Positions 25,424-34,167 of a stretch of 64,000 nt of DNA are shown here, piece after piece. Source of the DNA: DATLGB01 sp038318085. Lineage in GTDB: Bacteria; Actinomycetota; Thermoleophilia; Solirubrobacterales; Solirubrobacteraceae. The notes beneath the pieces are model-generated. The model ran no database searches. It saw only the letters and a list, made by a program, of their open reading frames with translations, and had not been told where the DNA came from. The stretch is from assembly GCA_038318085.1 (NCBI GenBank), contig JBBQBV010000001.1, positions 15,851 to 79,850 of the forward strand. Direction: 5' to 3'. Position 1 is the stretch's first letter, and every line of letters begins with the position of its first letter. The translations under genes and the position numbers were made by a program.

Positions 25424-26146
25424 CTACAGGATCTCGTCCGGGCGCTGGAAGACGATCTCGGGCACCACGCAGGCGGGGGAGAGCTTGAGCAGGAAGCGGA
25501 CGGCCTCGCCGATGTCCTGCGGGCGGATCATGTTCTCCGCGGGCACGGAGCTCTTGACGAACTCGGTCATGTCGGTGTCGACGAAGCCGGGGCAGAGGGC
25601 GACGGACTTGACGCCCGCGCCGCCGAGCTCCTTGTTCATCGCCTGCGCGTAGCCGACGACGGCGAACTTGGTCGCAGAGTAGACCGAGAGCCAGGGCTGG
25701 CCGGACTTGCCGGCGATCGAGGCCATGTTGACCACGAGCGCGCTGCGATGCTCGGCCCCGGCGGCCTTGAGCATCGCCGCGCATTCCCGGTAAAAGAGGA
25801 CGATCGCGCGGACGTTGACCGCGAGCTGCATGTCCACGCGCTTGGCCTGGTGCTCGTCGGCCGTCGCGCCGATCCCGACCCCCGCGTTGTTGACGAGCGC
25901 GTCGAGGCGGCCGAAGCGGTCGCGGTGCCTGGCCACGACGTCGATGATCGCCTCCTCGTCGACCAGATTGGCCGGGACGGCCTCGACGTCGTAGCCCCTG
26001 CCGCGCAGCGCCTGCGCCGTGGCCTCGAGCGTCTCGGGCTTGCGGGCCGTGATCGTCAGGCCGAAGCCCTCCTGCCCGAGGACGTCGGCGATGGCGAGGC
26101 CGATGCCTCGCGAGGCTCCTGTGACGATGGCTGCGCGATCGGGCAT
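25424..26146 (-). CDS. Short-chain dehydrogenase/reductase
   Basis: A 240-residue classical SDR: nucleotide-binding TGASRGIG (residues 9-16), NNAG at about 87-90, catalytic Ser in MASIAGKSG and YSATK at about 155. ARKPETLE after the second strand suggests NADP(H) preference. It probably oxidises or reduces a hydroxyl/keto group on an unknown substrate. It is divergent from the metalloprotease gene, sharing a 24-nt region with overlapping -10 elements. Confidence 0.92.
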   Translation of the reverse strand: MPDRAAIVTGASRGIGLAIADVLGQEGFGLTITARKPETLEATAQALRGRGYDVEAVPANLVDEEAIIDVVARHRDRFGRLDALVNNAGVGIGATADEHQAKRVDMQLAVNVRAIVLFYRECAAMLKAAGAEHRSALVVNMASIAGKSGQPWLSVYSATKFAVVGYAQAMNKELGGAGVKSVALCPGFVDTDMTEFVKSSVPAENMIRPQDIGEAVRFLLKLSPACVVPEIVFQRPDEIL

Positions 26147-26152
26147 GCGGGA

Positions 26153-26162
26153 AATCTACGCT
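26153..26162. promoter_or_regulatory. overlapping divergent -10 elements, SDR / metalloprotease
   Basis: On the minus strand TAGATT (26153-26158) ends 6 nt before the SDR ATG; on the plus strand TACGCT (26157-26162) ends 8 nt before the metalloprotease ATG. The hexamers share two bases, so RNA polymerase cannot occupy both at once. Confidence 0.55.
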
Positions 26163-26170
26163 GCACCGAC

Positions 26171-27400
26171 ATGCGCACGCCCTACGTCATCATCGGGGTC
26201 CTCCTCGCGATCTTCCTCGTGGCCGGATTCGCCGGGGAAAAGACGGAGCCCAGGCGCGCGAAGCCGGCCGCCCCGCTCGCGTCGGTCGCGAGCATCGCCG
26301 GGCGGGTCGAGGCCCTGCGCGGCCTGCGCTACCGCGCGATCCCCAAGCCGGTCCGCGTCACGGCTGCGCAGGCGACCAAGGACGGGCTCGCCGACCTCGA
26401 CCGCGGCTACCCGCCCACCGCGCGGGCGGCCGACCAGGTGCTCTACGAGACGCTCGGGCTGCTGCCGGCCGGCACCGACCTGCGCAAGCTCTCCGCCTCG
26501 GTGTTCGGGGAGCAGGTCGCCGGCTACTACGACCCCATCTCCAAGCGGCTGAAGATCGTGCAGGGAACCGCGACTGCGAACCGCGTGCTCTTCGAGGTCG
26601 CCCTCTCGCACGAGCTCACGCACGCCCTCGACGACCAGGCCATCGGACTCGACCAGTCCGCGGTCGACGCCTCCGACGACCGCGGCTTCGCCTACAAGGC
26701 GCTCGTCGAAGGCACGGCGACTCAGGTCATGTACGCCTACCTCGCGCGCTACTTCAAGCCCGACGTCGCGCTGGGCGGCCTGCTCGGCGGCTCGTTCTTG
26801 AGTGCCTCCACCGGCGACCTCCCGCCGTTCGTCAGCGCCGGGCTGCTGTTCCCCTACCAGCAGGGGCAGATCTTCATCCGCACGCTCTATCAGCGCGCAG
26901 GCGGTCACTGGACGCTCGTCGACCTCGCGGAGCGCACGCGCCGGCCGACCTCGACCGAGCAGATCCTGCACCCGGGCAAGTGGCTGGCCGCCGAGCAGCC
27001 CGACCGCGTGCGGACCCCGGCGCCCCCACGGGGCTACGTCCGCCGCACCGAGGGGACGTTCGGGGAGTTTCAGACCGCGCAGTGGCTGGCGCTCTCCGGG
27101 CGCCGGCAGCCAGCCGCCGCCGCGGGCTGGGGCGGCGATCACTACGCGCTGTACGAGCGCACCGGCCAGAAGGTGCTCGTCGTGCGCTGGAGGTGGGACA
27201 CACCGCGCGACCGGGCGCAGTTCGGCGCCGCGCTGCGCGCCACGCTCACCGAGGGGCTCGGGGCCCGCGCCGGATCGCACGGTGCCTACCGCCTGCGCGA
27301 CGGCGCCGTGGCGGTCGGCACCCGCAGCGCCGCGACCACGCTGGCGTTCGCTCCCGGCGAGCGCTTGGCGCTCCGCCTCTCCCGCGCTACGGTGCGCTGA
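26171..27400 (+). CDS. Membrane-anchored or secreted HExxH metalloprotease-like protein
   Basis: A 409-residue protein with an N-terminal hydrophobic segment (residues 4-21) acting as signal anchor, then an extracytoplasmic domain with HELTH at residues 147-151 and a downstream ALVEGTATQVMYAY (about 183-196) that offers the third zinc ligand Glu. This is a gluzincin layout. A ligand set is visible, the substrate is not. It differs from the lipoprotein protease at 11657 in anchor and spacing. ATG 26171 is chosen: it sits just upstream of the hydrophobic segment; the longer open frame is antisense to the SDR gene. The next small gene follows without a gap. Confidence 0.78.
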   Translation: MRTPYVIIGVLLAIFLVAGFAGEKTEPRRAKPAAPLASVASIAGRVEALRGLRYRAIPKPVRVTAAQATKDGLADLDRGYPPTARAADQVLYETLGLLPAGTDLRKLSASVFGEQVAGYYDPISKRLKIVQGTATANRVLFEVALSHELTHALDDQAIGLDQSAVDASDDRGFAYKALVEGTATQVMYAYLARYFKPDVALGGLLGGSFLSASTGDLPPFVSAGLLFPYQQGQIFIRTLYQRAGGHWTLVDLAERTRRPTSTEQILHPGKWLAAEQPDRVRTPAPPRGYVRRTEGTFGEFQTAQWLALSGRRQPAAAAGWGGDHYALYERTGQKVLVVRWRWDTPRDRAQFGAALRATLTEGLGARAGSHGAYRLRDGAVAVGTRSAATTLAFAPGERLALRLSRATVR

Positions 27401-27694
27401 GTGAGCACGGCCGGATGGATCTTCATGGTCGGCATCCGCGTCCTCGACGTGGGCGGCCTGGTCGCGTGGCTCGTCTGGTTCTCGCGCCAGCGCGGTGATC
27501 AACCCAACCCGGGGGACGACGGGGACGGCGGGCCGGGCAGCCCGTCGCCGCAATGGCCTCCGCCCGTTCCCGGCAGCGCCATACCGCTGCCCGACGGCGC
27601 GCCCTGGCCGCACCGGCGCCGGGACCACGTCGGCGACCGCGAGCCCGTGCCGCCCGCGCGCCGCCGCGCTCCGCGCCGGGCGCCCGTGCGATAG
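27401..27694 (+). CDS. Small membrane protein
   Basis: A 97-residue protein starting with GTG at the base after the preceding stop. Residues about 5-27 form one membrane helix (WIFMVGIRVLDVGGLVAWLVWF); the rest is an acidic-then-basic, Pro/Gly-rich tail ending in an Arg-rich stretch. No known domain. Probably co-transcribed with the metalloprotease gene; its stop lies 6 nt from the convergent amidotransferase gene. Confidence 0.6.
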   Translation: MSTAGWIFMVGIRVLDVGGLVAWLVWFSRQRGDQPNPGDDGDGGPGSPSPQWPPPVPGSAIPLPDGAPWPHRRRDHVGDREPVPPARRRAPRRAPVR

Positions 27695-27700
27695 CGGTAC

Positions 27701-29455
27701 TCAGGTCCGCCCCGGTAGGCGCCTGAGCCACAGCTCGAGCAGCGCGAGCTGCCAGAGCTTGGAGCCGTCGAGCGTCGTGCGCTCGCCGTTGGGATCGGCG
27801 AGCAGCCGCTGCGCGTACGCGGGCCGCACGATCTCCGAGCCGTCGAGCGCCTCGCGCGCCAACTCGAGCACGCGGCCCTCGAGGTGCGACAGCGCCGGGA
27901 CGGGAAAGTAGCCCTTGGGACGGTCGATGACGGCGTCGGGGACGATCCCGCGCGCCGCGGCCTTCAGGACGCCCTTGCCGCCCTCGGCGAGCTTGAGCTC
28001 GGGCGGGCAGGCGGCCGCGAGCTCGACGAGCTCGTGGTCGAGAAACGGCACGCGCGCCTCCAGCCCGTGGGCCATGGTCATGTTGTCGACGCGCTTGACC
28101 GGATCCTCGACGAGCATGATCTCTGAGTCGATGCGTAGGCCGCGGTCGACCGCCGTGGCCGCGCCGGGCGCGCCGAACTGCGCGTGCACGAAGGCGCCGG
28201 AGGCGTCGTGGGGCCACGGATCGCGCAGCACGTCGGCCATCTCGCCGTGGGGCCGGTCGACGAAATGCTCGCGGTAGACGTCCGAGCCGTCGCCGAGCGC
28301 GTCCGCCAGCGGCGGGTACCAGTAGTAGCCGGCGAAGACCTCGTCGGCGCCCTGCCCGGACTGGACGACCTTGACCTCCCTCGCGACCTCCTCCGACAGC
28401 AGGTGGAAGGCCACGCAGTCGTGCGAGACCATCGGCTCGCTCATCGCCGTGATCGCGGCGTCCAGCGCCGGCAGCATGCGGGCCTGGTCGACCAGGAACG
28501 TGCGGTGCCGCGTCCCGTAGCGGTCCGCGACGAGCTGCGAGTAGGAGAACTCGTTCCCTGCCCGCCCGCCGACGTCGCCGAAGCCGACCGAGAAGGTCGC
28601 CAGGCCGCTCTGGCCGGACTGCGCGAGCAGCGCGACGATCAGGCTCGAGTCCAGCCCGCCCGAGAGCAGGACGCCGACTGGGACGTCGCTGACCATGCGC
28701 CGCTCGACGGCGACGCGCAGCGAGTCGCGGACTGCTTCAGTCCAGTCCTGCGCCGCCCAGCCGGCGTGCGCCGGGTCGCGCTCGAAGCGCGCGCGCCAAT
28801 AGCGGCGCTCCGTCCGGCGCCCGTCGGCCTCGATTGTCAGCGTCGTGGCCGGGGGCAGCTTGCGCACGCCCGCGAGCACGGTGCGCGGCGCGGGGACGAC
28901 GGAGTGGAAGCTGAGGTAGTGGTGCAGTGCGATGGGGTCGAGCGCCGTGTCGACGCCGCCGCCGGCCAGCAGCGCCGGCAGGGTCGACGCGAAGCGCAGC
29001 GCGCCGTCGACCTCCGCCAGGTAGAGCGGCTTGATGCCCAGGCGATCGCGCGCCAGCAGCGCCCGTCCGCTCGCGCGCTCGACGATCGCGAAGGCGAACA
29101 TGCCGAGCAGGTGCTCGACGACGTCCGCGCCCCACTCGGCGTAGCCCTTGAGGATCACCTCGGTGTCCGAGGTGGAGGTGAACGCGTGGCCGGCGCGCTC
29201 GAGCTCCGCGCGCAGCTCGCGGTGGTTGTAGACGATCCCGTTGAAGACGATCGCACAGCGCTCGTCGACCATCGGCTGGGCGCCGCGCTCGGAAAGGTCG
29301 ATGATCTTCAGCCGGCGGTGGGCGAGGCCGGCACCGCGCTCGCACCACACGCCCTCGCCGTCCGGGCCGCGCGGCACGAGCACCGCCTGCATCCGCCGCA
29401 GGGCCTCGAGGTCGGGCCCCCCGCCGGGGCGCAGCTCACCGGCGATCCCGCACAC
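27701..29455 (-). CDS. AsnB-type amidotransferase, N-acetylglutaminylglutamine amide family
   Basis: A 584-residue asparagine-synthetase-type enzyme: class-II glutaminase domain with nucleophile Cys2 (MCGIAGELR, GTG start), RRLKIIDLSERGAQPM, NGIVYNHRELR, and a synthetase domain with the P-loop LLSGGLDSS (about residue 260). The stretch LHHYLSFHSVVPAPRT and the PMVSHDCVAFHLLS segment resemble the family that makes N-acetylglutaminylglutamine amide, an osmoprotectant dipeptide, rather than true asparagine synthetase. It would transfer ammonia from glutamine to an AMP-activated carboxylate. It is the last gene of the four-gene operon 27701-32772, 7 nt after the carboxylate-amine ligase. In this neighbourhood the usual acetyltransferase/ATP-grasp partner is absent, so the true substrate may differ. 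Confidence 0.88.
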   Translation of the reverse strand: MCGIAGELRPGGGPDLEALRRMQAVLVPRGPDGEGVWCERGAGLAHRRLKIIDLSERGAQPMVDERCAIVFNGIVYNHRELRAELERAGHAFTSTSDTEVILKGYAEWGADVVEHLLGMFAFAIVERASGRALLARDRLGIKPLYLAEVDGALRFASTLPALLAGGGVDTALDPIALHHYLSFHSVVPAPRTVLAGVRKLPPATTLTIEADGRRTERRYWRARFERDPAHAGWAAQDWTEAVRDSLRVAVERRMVSDVPVGVLLSGGLDSSLIVALLAQSGQSGLATFSVGFGDVGGRAGNEFSYSQLVADRYGTRHRTFLVDQARMLPALDAAITAMSEPMVSHDCVAFHLLSEEVAREVKVVQSGQGADEVFAGYYWYPPLADALGDGSDVYREHFVDRPHGEMADVLRDPWPHDASGAFVHAQFGAPGAATAVDRGLRIDSEIMLVEDPVKRVDNMTMAHGLEARVPFLDHELVELAAACPPELKLAEGGKGVLKAAARGIVPDAVIDRPKGYFPVPALSHLEGRVLELAREALDGSEIVRPAYAQRLLADPNGERTTLDGSKLWQLALLELWLRRLPGRT

Positions 29456-29462
29456 GGCTCGC

Positions 29463-30572
29463 TCAGAACTGCTCGATGAGATCGTGCATGAGGCTGATCA
29501 TCCCGCGCGGGCCGCGCGCCGCGCGCCGCTGGTGGGCGGCCCCGGGGTCCTCGAGGAGGTCCGCGACGCCGGGGAGGGGCCCCGACGCCTGCAGCACGCG
29601 CTCGAGCACCTCGTCGACCCCAACCATCGCGTGGCGGTCGGGGTCGATGAACCGCGCCTGCACGCCATCGCGGAGGGCGAGGAAGCGGTTCTCGTCCAGG
29701 GCCTCGGGGCTGTCGACGAGTTGCGGGGCCGCGCAGCCCTCCGCCTCGGACTCCAGACGGACGAGCGCCTGGACGAGCGCCACCAGCGCGGTGGTGCGCG
29801 GCAGGCCCGTCTGGGCGTCCATCACGCGCACCTCGAGCGTCCCGTAGCGCGGTTGCAGGCGCACGTCCCACCAGATGAAGGAGGGCTCCGGGACGGCGCC
29901 GGAGCGGATCAGGACGTCGGTCGCCGTCACGAGGTCGTCGTAGTCCGCGAAGGCGCGCGGCAGCCCGGCGCGGGGGAACGCCTGAAAGAGCGGGGTGCGT
30001 GCCGACGCCAGCCCGCTGTCGCGGCCCTGCCAGAAGGGCGAGTTGGCCGACAGTGCGAGCAGGAGGGGGACGTGCGCGCGCATGCGGTTCATGGCGCGCA
30101 CCGCGCCCTCGGGGTCGGCGATGCCGATGTGGACGTGCAGCGCGAACGTCGGCTCGCGCCGGGCGAGCTCGCGCATCGAGCCGAGCAGCTCCTGCTGGCG
30201 GGCGCCCGCGGAGACGTGCACGTCGCGCCAGGTCGCGAACGGGTGGGTGCCCGCCACCGCGCAGGCCAGGCCGAGCCCCGCCAGGGTCTCCCGCAGCGAG
30301 GCGCGCAGGGCGCCGAGCTCGGTGGCGGCGTCCGCGACGCCGGCGTGGGGGGAGGTGGTGAGCTCGACCGCCGAGCCGTGGGTCTCCTGCGCGAGGTGCT
30401 CCAGCAGCTCCGGCGGGGCGGCGGCGAGCACATCGTCGACGCGCGAGGCGAGGTTGCAGCTGTCGGTGTCGATGAGCATCACCTCCTCCTCGATGCCGAC
30501 CGACCACGGCGTCTGCGCCGCCGCCGGATTCCAGCGCGCCCACGCCGGGAGGGTGCCCGCCGGGGCGCTCAC
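29463..30572 (-). CDS. YbdK-type carboxylate-amine ligase (glutamate-cysteine ligase family 2)
   Basis: A 369-residue ligase of the GCS2 family, which forms an amide bond between a carboxylate (usually glutamate gamma-carboxyl) and an amine with ATP. Motifs seen: SVGIEEEVMLID (about residues 22-33), HGSAVELTTSPH, FALHVHIGIAD and WWDVRLQPRYGTLEVRVMDAQT. These match YbdK-like proteins, for which weak glutamate-cysteine ligase activity is known; the native substrate is generally unknown. GTG 30572 overlaps the stop of the upstream amidohydrolase gene (GTGA), so translation is coupled. Confidence 0.88.
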   Translation of the reverse strand: MSAPAGTLPAWARWNPAAAQTPWSVGIEEEVMLIDTDSCNLASRVDDVLAAAPPELLEHLAQETHGSAVELTTSPHAGVADAATELGALRASLRETLAGLGLACAVAGTHPFATWRDVHVSAGARQQELLGSMRELARREPTFALHVHIGIADPEGAVRAMNRMRAHVPLLLALSANSPFWQGRDSGLASARTPLFQAFPRAGLPRAFADYDDLVTATDVLIRSGAVPEPSFIWWDVRLQPRYGTLEVRVMDAQTGLPRTTALVALVQALVRLESEAEGCAAPQLVDSPEALDENRFLALRDGVQARFIDPDRHAMVGVDEVLERVLQASGPLPGVADLLEDPGAAHQRRAARGPRGMISLMHDLIEQF

Positions 30573-31309
30573 CCCCGGGCCGCGGCCACGAGGCCGGTGA
30601 ACAGCGCGAGATGCAACGACCTCTCGACGAGCGTCTCGGCGTGCCACTGCACGCCGCGGTAGTGCGGGCGATCCGTCGCCTCGATCGCCTCGACGACGCC
30701 ATCGGGCGCGTGACCCACGGCGCGCAGCCCGTCGCCCAGCACGGCGACGGCCTGGTGATGAAAGGAGTTCACCCTCGTCGCCGTCGCGCCGAGCACGGCG
30801 GCCAGCGCCGAGGCGCTCTGCAGGCGCACCTCGTGCGTGCTGCGCCGCGCGGGCGCCTTCTGGCGGTGCTCGATCGAGCCGTCGGTGACGTCGGGAAGGT
30901 GTTGGTGAAGCGTCCCGCCGCGCGCGACGTTGAGCGCCTGGGCCCCGCGGCAGACGCCCAGGACGGGCAGGCCTCGCAGGTCGGCGGCCCGCGCGAGCTC
31001 GATCTCGAAGGCGTCCAGCCAGGGCCAGACCGGCCCGAGCTCCGGGTGCGGCTCGGCGTGGTAGCCCCCCGGATGCAGATCCGGGCCCCCGGACAGGCAG
31101 ATGCCGTCGAGGTGGGCGAGCAGCGGCTCGATGGCCTCCGCCCCGAGTGGCGGCAGCACGACGGGGATGCCGCCCGCGAGCTCGACCGCGCGCAGGTAGG
31201 ACATCCCGAGCGTCATCTCGCGCTGCGGCGGCTCGCCGTACTCCGTCGGCTTCTCGGACAGGCGAACCTCGGAGGTGGTGACGCCGATCAGCGGTCGCGG
31301 CGCGCTCAT
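30569..31309 (-). CDS. Class-I glutamine amidotransferase-like gamma-glutamyl hydrolase (peptidase C26)
   Basis: A 246-residue C26-family protein like PuuD, which hydrolyses gamma-glutamyl bonds. The catalytic Cys is in LGVCRGAQALNV (about residue 120), the His-Glu pair in VQWHAE; HPE is more usual, so the proline is replaced. GGPDLHPGGY before the nucleophile is typical of the family. Within this operon it could trim or recycle a gamma-glutamyl product, or supply ammonia. Its ATG overlaps the stop of the ATP-grasp gene and its stop overlaps the next start, both 4-nt couplings. Confidence 0.9.
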   Translation of the reverse strand: MSAPRPLIGVTTSEVRLSEKPTEYGEPPQREMTLGMSYLRAVELAGGIPVVLPPLGAEAIEPLLAHLDGICLSGGPDLHPGGYHAEPHPELGPVWPWLDAFEIELARAADLRGLPVLGVCRGAQALNVARGGTLHQHLPDVTDGSIEHRQKAPARRSTHEVRLQSASALAAVLGATATRVNSFHHQAVAVLGDGLRAVGHAPDGVVEAIEATDRPHYRGVQWHAETLVERSLHLALFTGLVAAARG

Positions 31310-32772
31310 GGCAGGACCCAGGTGTCCTTCGCGCCGCCGGCGCGAGAGGAGTTGACGACCATCTCGTTCTCGGCCAGCGCGACGCGGGTGAGCCCGCCAG
31401 GCATCGCGTGGACGTCCTCGGCGCCGTAGAAGACGAACGGGCGCAGGTCCACGTGCCGCGGCGCGAGCCGGCCGTCGACGACCGTCGGGTGGACCGAGAG
31501 CGGCGAGAAGTCCTGTACGACGTGCTCCGAGGGGTTGCCCCGCAGGGCGGCTGCGCCGGCGTCGCGCTCGGCGGGGGTCGCCAGCGGGCCGATCATCACC
31601 CCCGCGCCGCCGTGGCCCGCTCGCGGCTTGATGACCACCTCGTCCAGCGACGCGAGCGCCCGGTTGAGGGCACCGGGCTCGCTCAGGTCCCAGGTCTTGA
31701 CCGAGGCCAGCAGCGGCTCCTCCTCGAGATAGAAGCGGATCATGTCCTCGACGTAGGCATGGAGGAGCTTGTCGTCGGCCACGCCCGTCCCGAAGGCGTT
31801 GACGAGCCCGAGCCGGCCCCGCGCCCACGGCTCGAGCAGCAGCTGCGCGACGGAGGTCAGCCCGCCGCGCGGGTGGTTGAGGCGGTCCTCGTCCGTGCGC
31901 CGGTAGACGACGTCGACGCGGATGGCGCGGCCGTCGATCTTCGCGTGCAGGTAGCCGTCGCGCAGGCGCAGGTCGCCGAGGCGGACGAGCGCGAAGCCGA
32001 GGCGCTCGGCGAGCTCCCGGTGATCGTAGAAGGCGCTGTTGCCCGCGCCGTCGGTGAGGACGGCGACGACGGGCTCCTCGATCTCGGGGGGCGCCGCGTG
32101 GCGCAGTGCGCCCGCGAGGAAGGCCAACGACGGCTCGAGCGCCAGCGGCCGCAGGTCGTCGGCCGGCGGGAGGTGCCGGCTCACGGCGCGGCGGGCGGCC
32201 AGCGCGTAGGCGACGCCCGACGGGGTGCGGACGTTGTCCTCGAGCACCCGGAAGGCGCCGTCGCGGCCGCGCACCACGTCGAGGCCCGCGATCGTGATCC
32301 AGCGCCGCTCGTCGTGGACGTGCTGCTGCAGGAGCGGCTCGAAGTACGCGGCCGAGCTGACGGCCGTCGCGGGAACGACGCCCTCGCGGACGATGCACTG
32401 GCGGCCGTAGACGTCGGCGACGAAGCGGTCCAGCGCCCTCACCCGCTGGCAGAGGCCGTCGGCGAGCGGCGCCCACTCGGCCGCCGGCAGGACGCGCGGG
32501 ACCGGATCGACCTGGAACGCCCCGGCCTCCGGCCCGAACGTCACGCCGTCATCCGCGAGCGCCCCGGCGACCTCGCCCGCCAGCGCCTCGAGGTCTGCGG
32601 CGTCCAGGCGCGCGGCCAGCTCCCCGGGCAGCGTCTCCTTGAAGCAGGCGCCGTTTGAGCTCAGGGCCGCGACCATCGCATCACGGTAGGCGGCGAGAGC
32701 TGGTCCGGCATTGGCCCCACGGAGTACGTCCCGCCTCCCAGCTCGTACATCGTGGCGCAGGCTGGACTTCAT
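31306..32772 (-). CDS. Circularly permuted ATP-grasp ligase (type 2)
   Basis: A 488-residue protein of the circularly permuted ATP-grasp group (the DUF404/DUF407 kind), predicted by comparative genomics to make amide bonds between carboxylates and amines. Seen: RVRALDRFVADVYGRQCIVREGVVP, RWITIAGLDVVRGRDGAFRVLEDNVRTPSGVAYAL, VVIKPRAGHGGAGVMIG (nucleotide-binding Lys and Gly-rich loop) and a C-terminal NEMVVNSSRAGGAKDTWVL. ATG 32772 is the chosen start; ATG 32675 (MVAALSSNGACFKE) would be the alternative. It is the first gene of the operon and diverges from the patatin gene. Confidence 0.87.
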   Translation of the reverse strand: MKSSLRHDVRAGRRDVLRGANAGPALAAYRDAMVAALSSNGACFKETLPGELAARLDAADLEALAGEVAGALADDGVTFGPEAGAFQVDPVPRVLPAAEWAPLADGLCQRVRALDRFVADVYGRQCIVREGVVPATAVSSAAYFEPLLQQHVHDERRWITIAGLDVVRGRDGAFRVLEDNVRTPSGVAYALAARRAVSRHLPPADDLRPLALEPSLAFLAGALRHAAPPEIEEPVVAVLTDGAGNSAFYDHRELAERLGFALVRLGDLRLRDGYLHAKIDGRAIRVDVVYRRTDEDRLNHPRGGLTSVAQLLLEPWARGRLGLVNAFGTGVADDKLLHAYVEDMIRFYLEEEPLLASVKTWDLSEPGALNRALASLDEVVIKPRAGHGGAGVMIGPLATPAERDAGAAALRGNPSEHVVQDFSPLSVHPTVVDGRLAPRHVDLRPFVFYGAEDVHAMPGGLTRVALAENEMVVNSSRAGGAKDTWVLP

Positions 32773-32808
32773 GGCGAGCGAACCGGTCAGCGCTTTCGAC
32801 CGAGGGAC

Positions 32809-34167
32809 ATGGTCGTGGGGTCCGGGGCGGGGGAAGCTGTGCGGGCCGTGAACGCCGCCCAACGCCCAGCGAAGCCGCGGGTGGCGATCGTCCTCCCGGG
32901 GGGTGGGGCCCGCGGTGCCTACGAAGCCGGGGCCCTCTCCGTGCTGCTCCCGATCCTCGAGCGGCGCGGAGAGGCGCCGGTCATCCTCTGCGGCACCAGC
33001 GTCGGCGCGATCAACGCGGCCATGCTCGCCGCGGTCGCGCACGAGCCCGCCGAGGCGCAGGCGCAGGCCCTCGTGCAGCGCTGGGCGACGCTCGAGCGGG
33101 GTCAGGTGGTCGAGCGCGTGCTCGGCCCGGCGACGGTTCGGTCGCTGGTACGCGGGGCCGCGGGCCTGCTCGGACTCCCGTTCGGCGGGCCGGCGGGGCT
33201 GTTGGATCCGACGCCGCTCACGTCGAGCCTGGACGAGTGGGTGGACTGGGAGCAGGTGCACCGCAACGTGTCCCGAGGGCCGCTCGACGCGGTCTGTGCC
33301 GTCGCCACGAGCCTCGAGCGCGGCGGCGCGGTCGCCTTCGTGGAGACTCGCGACGCCGTCCCTGTCGCGCGGGCGGGCGAGGAGGTCGCCTACGAGCGCG
33401 TGGCGCTGCACGTCGACCACGTGCGGGCGTCGGCCGCCATCCCGTTCGTGTTCCCGCCCGTGCGGGTGCGCGAGCCGGCGCGGGCCGCGGGCTTCTACAT
33501 CGACGGGGGTACGCGGCTCAACAGCCCGCTCAAGCCCGCCCTTGCGCTCGGTGCCGACCGCGTCGTGGTCGTCGGCTTCGCGCCCTTCGGCCCCGAGCCG
33601 GCCAGGCCGGGCGGGGTCACGACGCGCAAGCCCTCGCTCGCCGACGTCGCCTCCAACGTGCTCGACGGGCTGCTGATCGACCAGGTCGGGGCCGACCTGC
33701 ACCGGCTCGCCGCCGTGAACGCCAACTTCGTCGAGGGCAACCTCAACACGCCGGCCGGCGCGTCGCGGCGCTACCGCGCGGGCAACGGCAACTCGCCCTA
33801 CCGGCGCATCTCCTACGCCCTCGTCGCGCCGCAGGATCGCTCCGAGGTGGCTCGCATCGCCGAGCGCGTGACCCGCGAGCGCGTGGGCGGCCTGCGCGCC
33901 ATCCGCGATCCCGAGCAGGCCCTGCTGGCGCGGCTGCTGGGCATGGGCGGGCGCGGCGCGGAGCTGCTCTCGTTCCTGCTCTTCGACGGCGCCTTCGCGG
34001 CCGCGCTGATCGAGGCCGGCTCCCGTGACGCGCAGCTGTGGCTGGACCGCCACCCGAACGTGTGGTGCGCGGACGGCCGCCACGACTTCGACCTGCTGCC
34101 CGGCGATCCGGAGGCCGAGCGGGAGGTCACGGCGATGGAGGAGTGGCGCTCCCTGCGCCGCCACTAG
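32809..34167 (+). CDS. Patatin-like phospholipase
   Basis: A 452-residue lipid acyl hydrolase of the patatin family. The oxyanion loop is VLPGGGARGAYEAGAL, the nucleophile Ser is in GTSVGAINAA (GxSxG) and the catalytic Asp in YIDGGTRLNSPL (DGG). The catalytic dyad is thus complete. No signal peptide or membrane segment is seen. The start is uncertain: ATG 32809 is used, GTG 32848 would place the start closer to the first strand, and ATG 32752 would overlap the divergent ATP-grasp gene. Its end overlaps the beta-propeller gene on the other strand by 41 nt. Confidence 0.85.
   Translation: MVVGSGAGEAVRAVNAAQRPAKPRVAIVLPGGGARGAYEAGALSVLLPILERRGEAPVILCGTSVGAINAAMLAAVAHEPAEAQAQALVQRWATLERGQVVERVLGPATVRSLVRGAAGLLGLPFGGPAGLLDPTPLTSSLDEWVDWEQVHRNVSRGPLDAVCAVATSLERGGAVAFVETRDAVPVARAGEEVAYERVALHVDHVRASAAIPFVFPPVRVREPARAAGFYIDGGTRLNSPLKPALALGADRVVVVGFAPFGPEPARPGGVTTRKPSLADVASNVLDGLLIDQVGADLHRLAAVNANFVEGNLNTPAGASRRYRAGNGNSPYRRISYALVAPQDRSEVARIAERVTRERVGGLRAIRDPEQALLARLLGMGGRGAELLSFLLFDGAFAAALIEAGSRDAQLWLDRHPNVWCADGRHDFDLLPGDPEAEREVTAMEEWRSLRRH

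Noticed and set aside
26156..27628. A 490-residue open frame on the minus strand
   Set aside because: It is antisense to the metalloprotease gene and shows no recognisable protein features.
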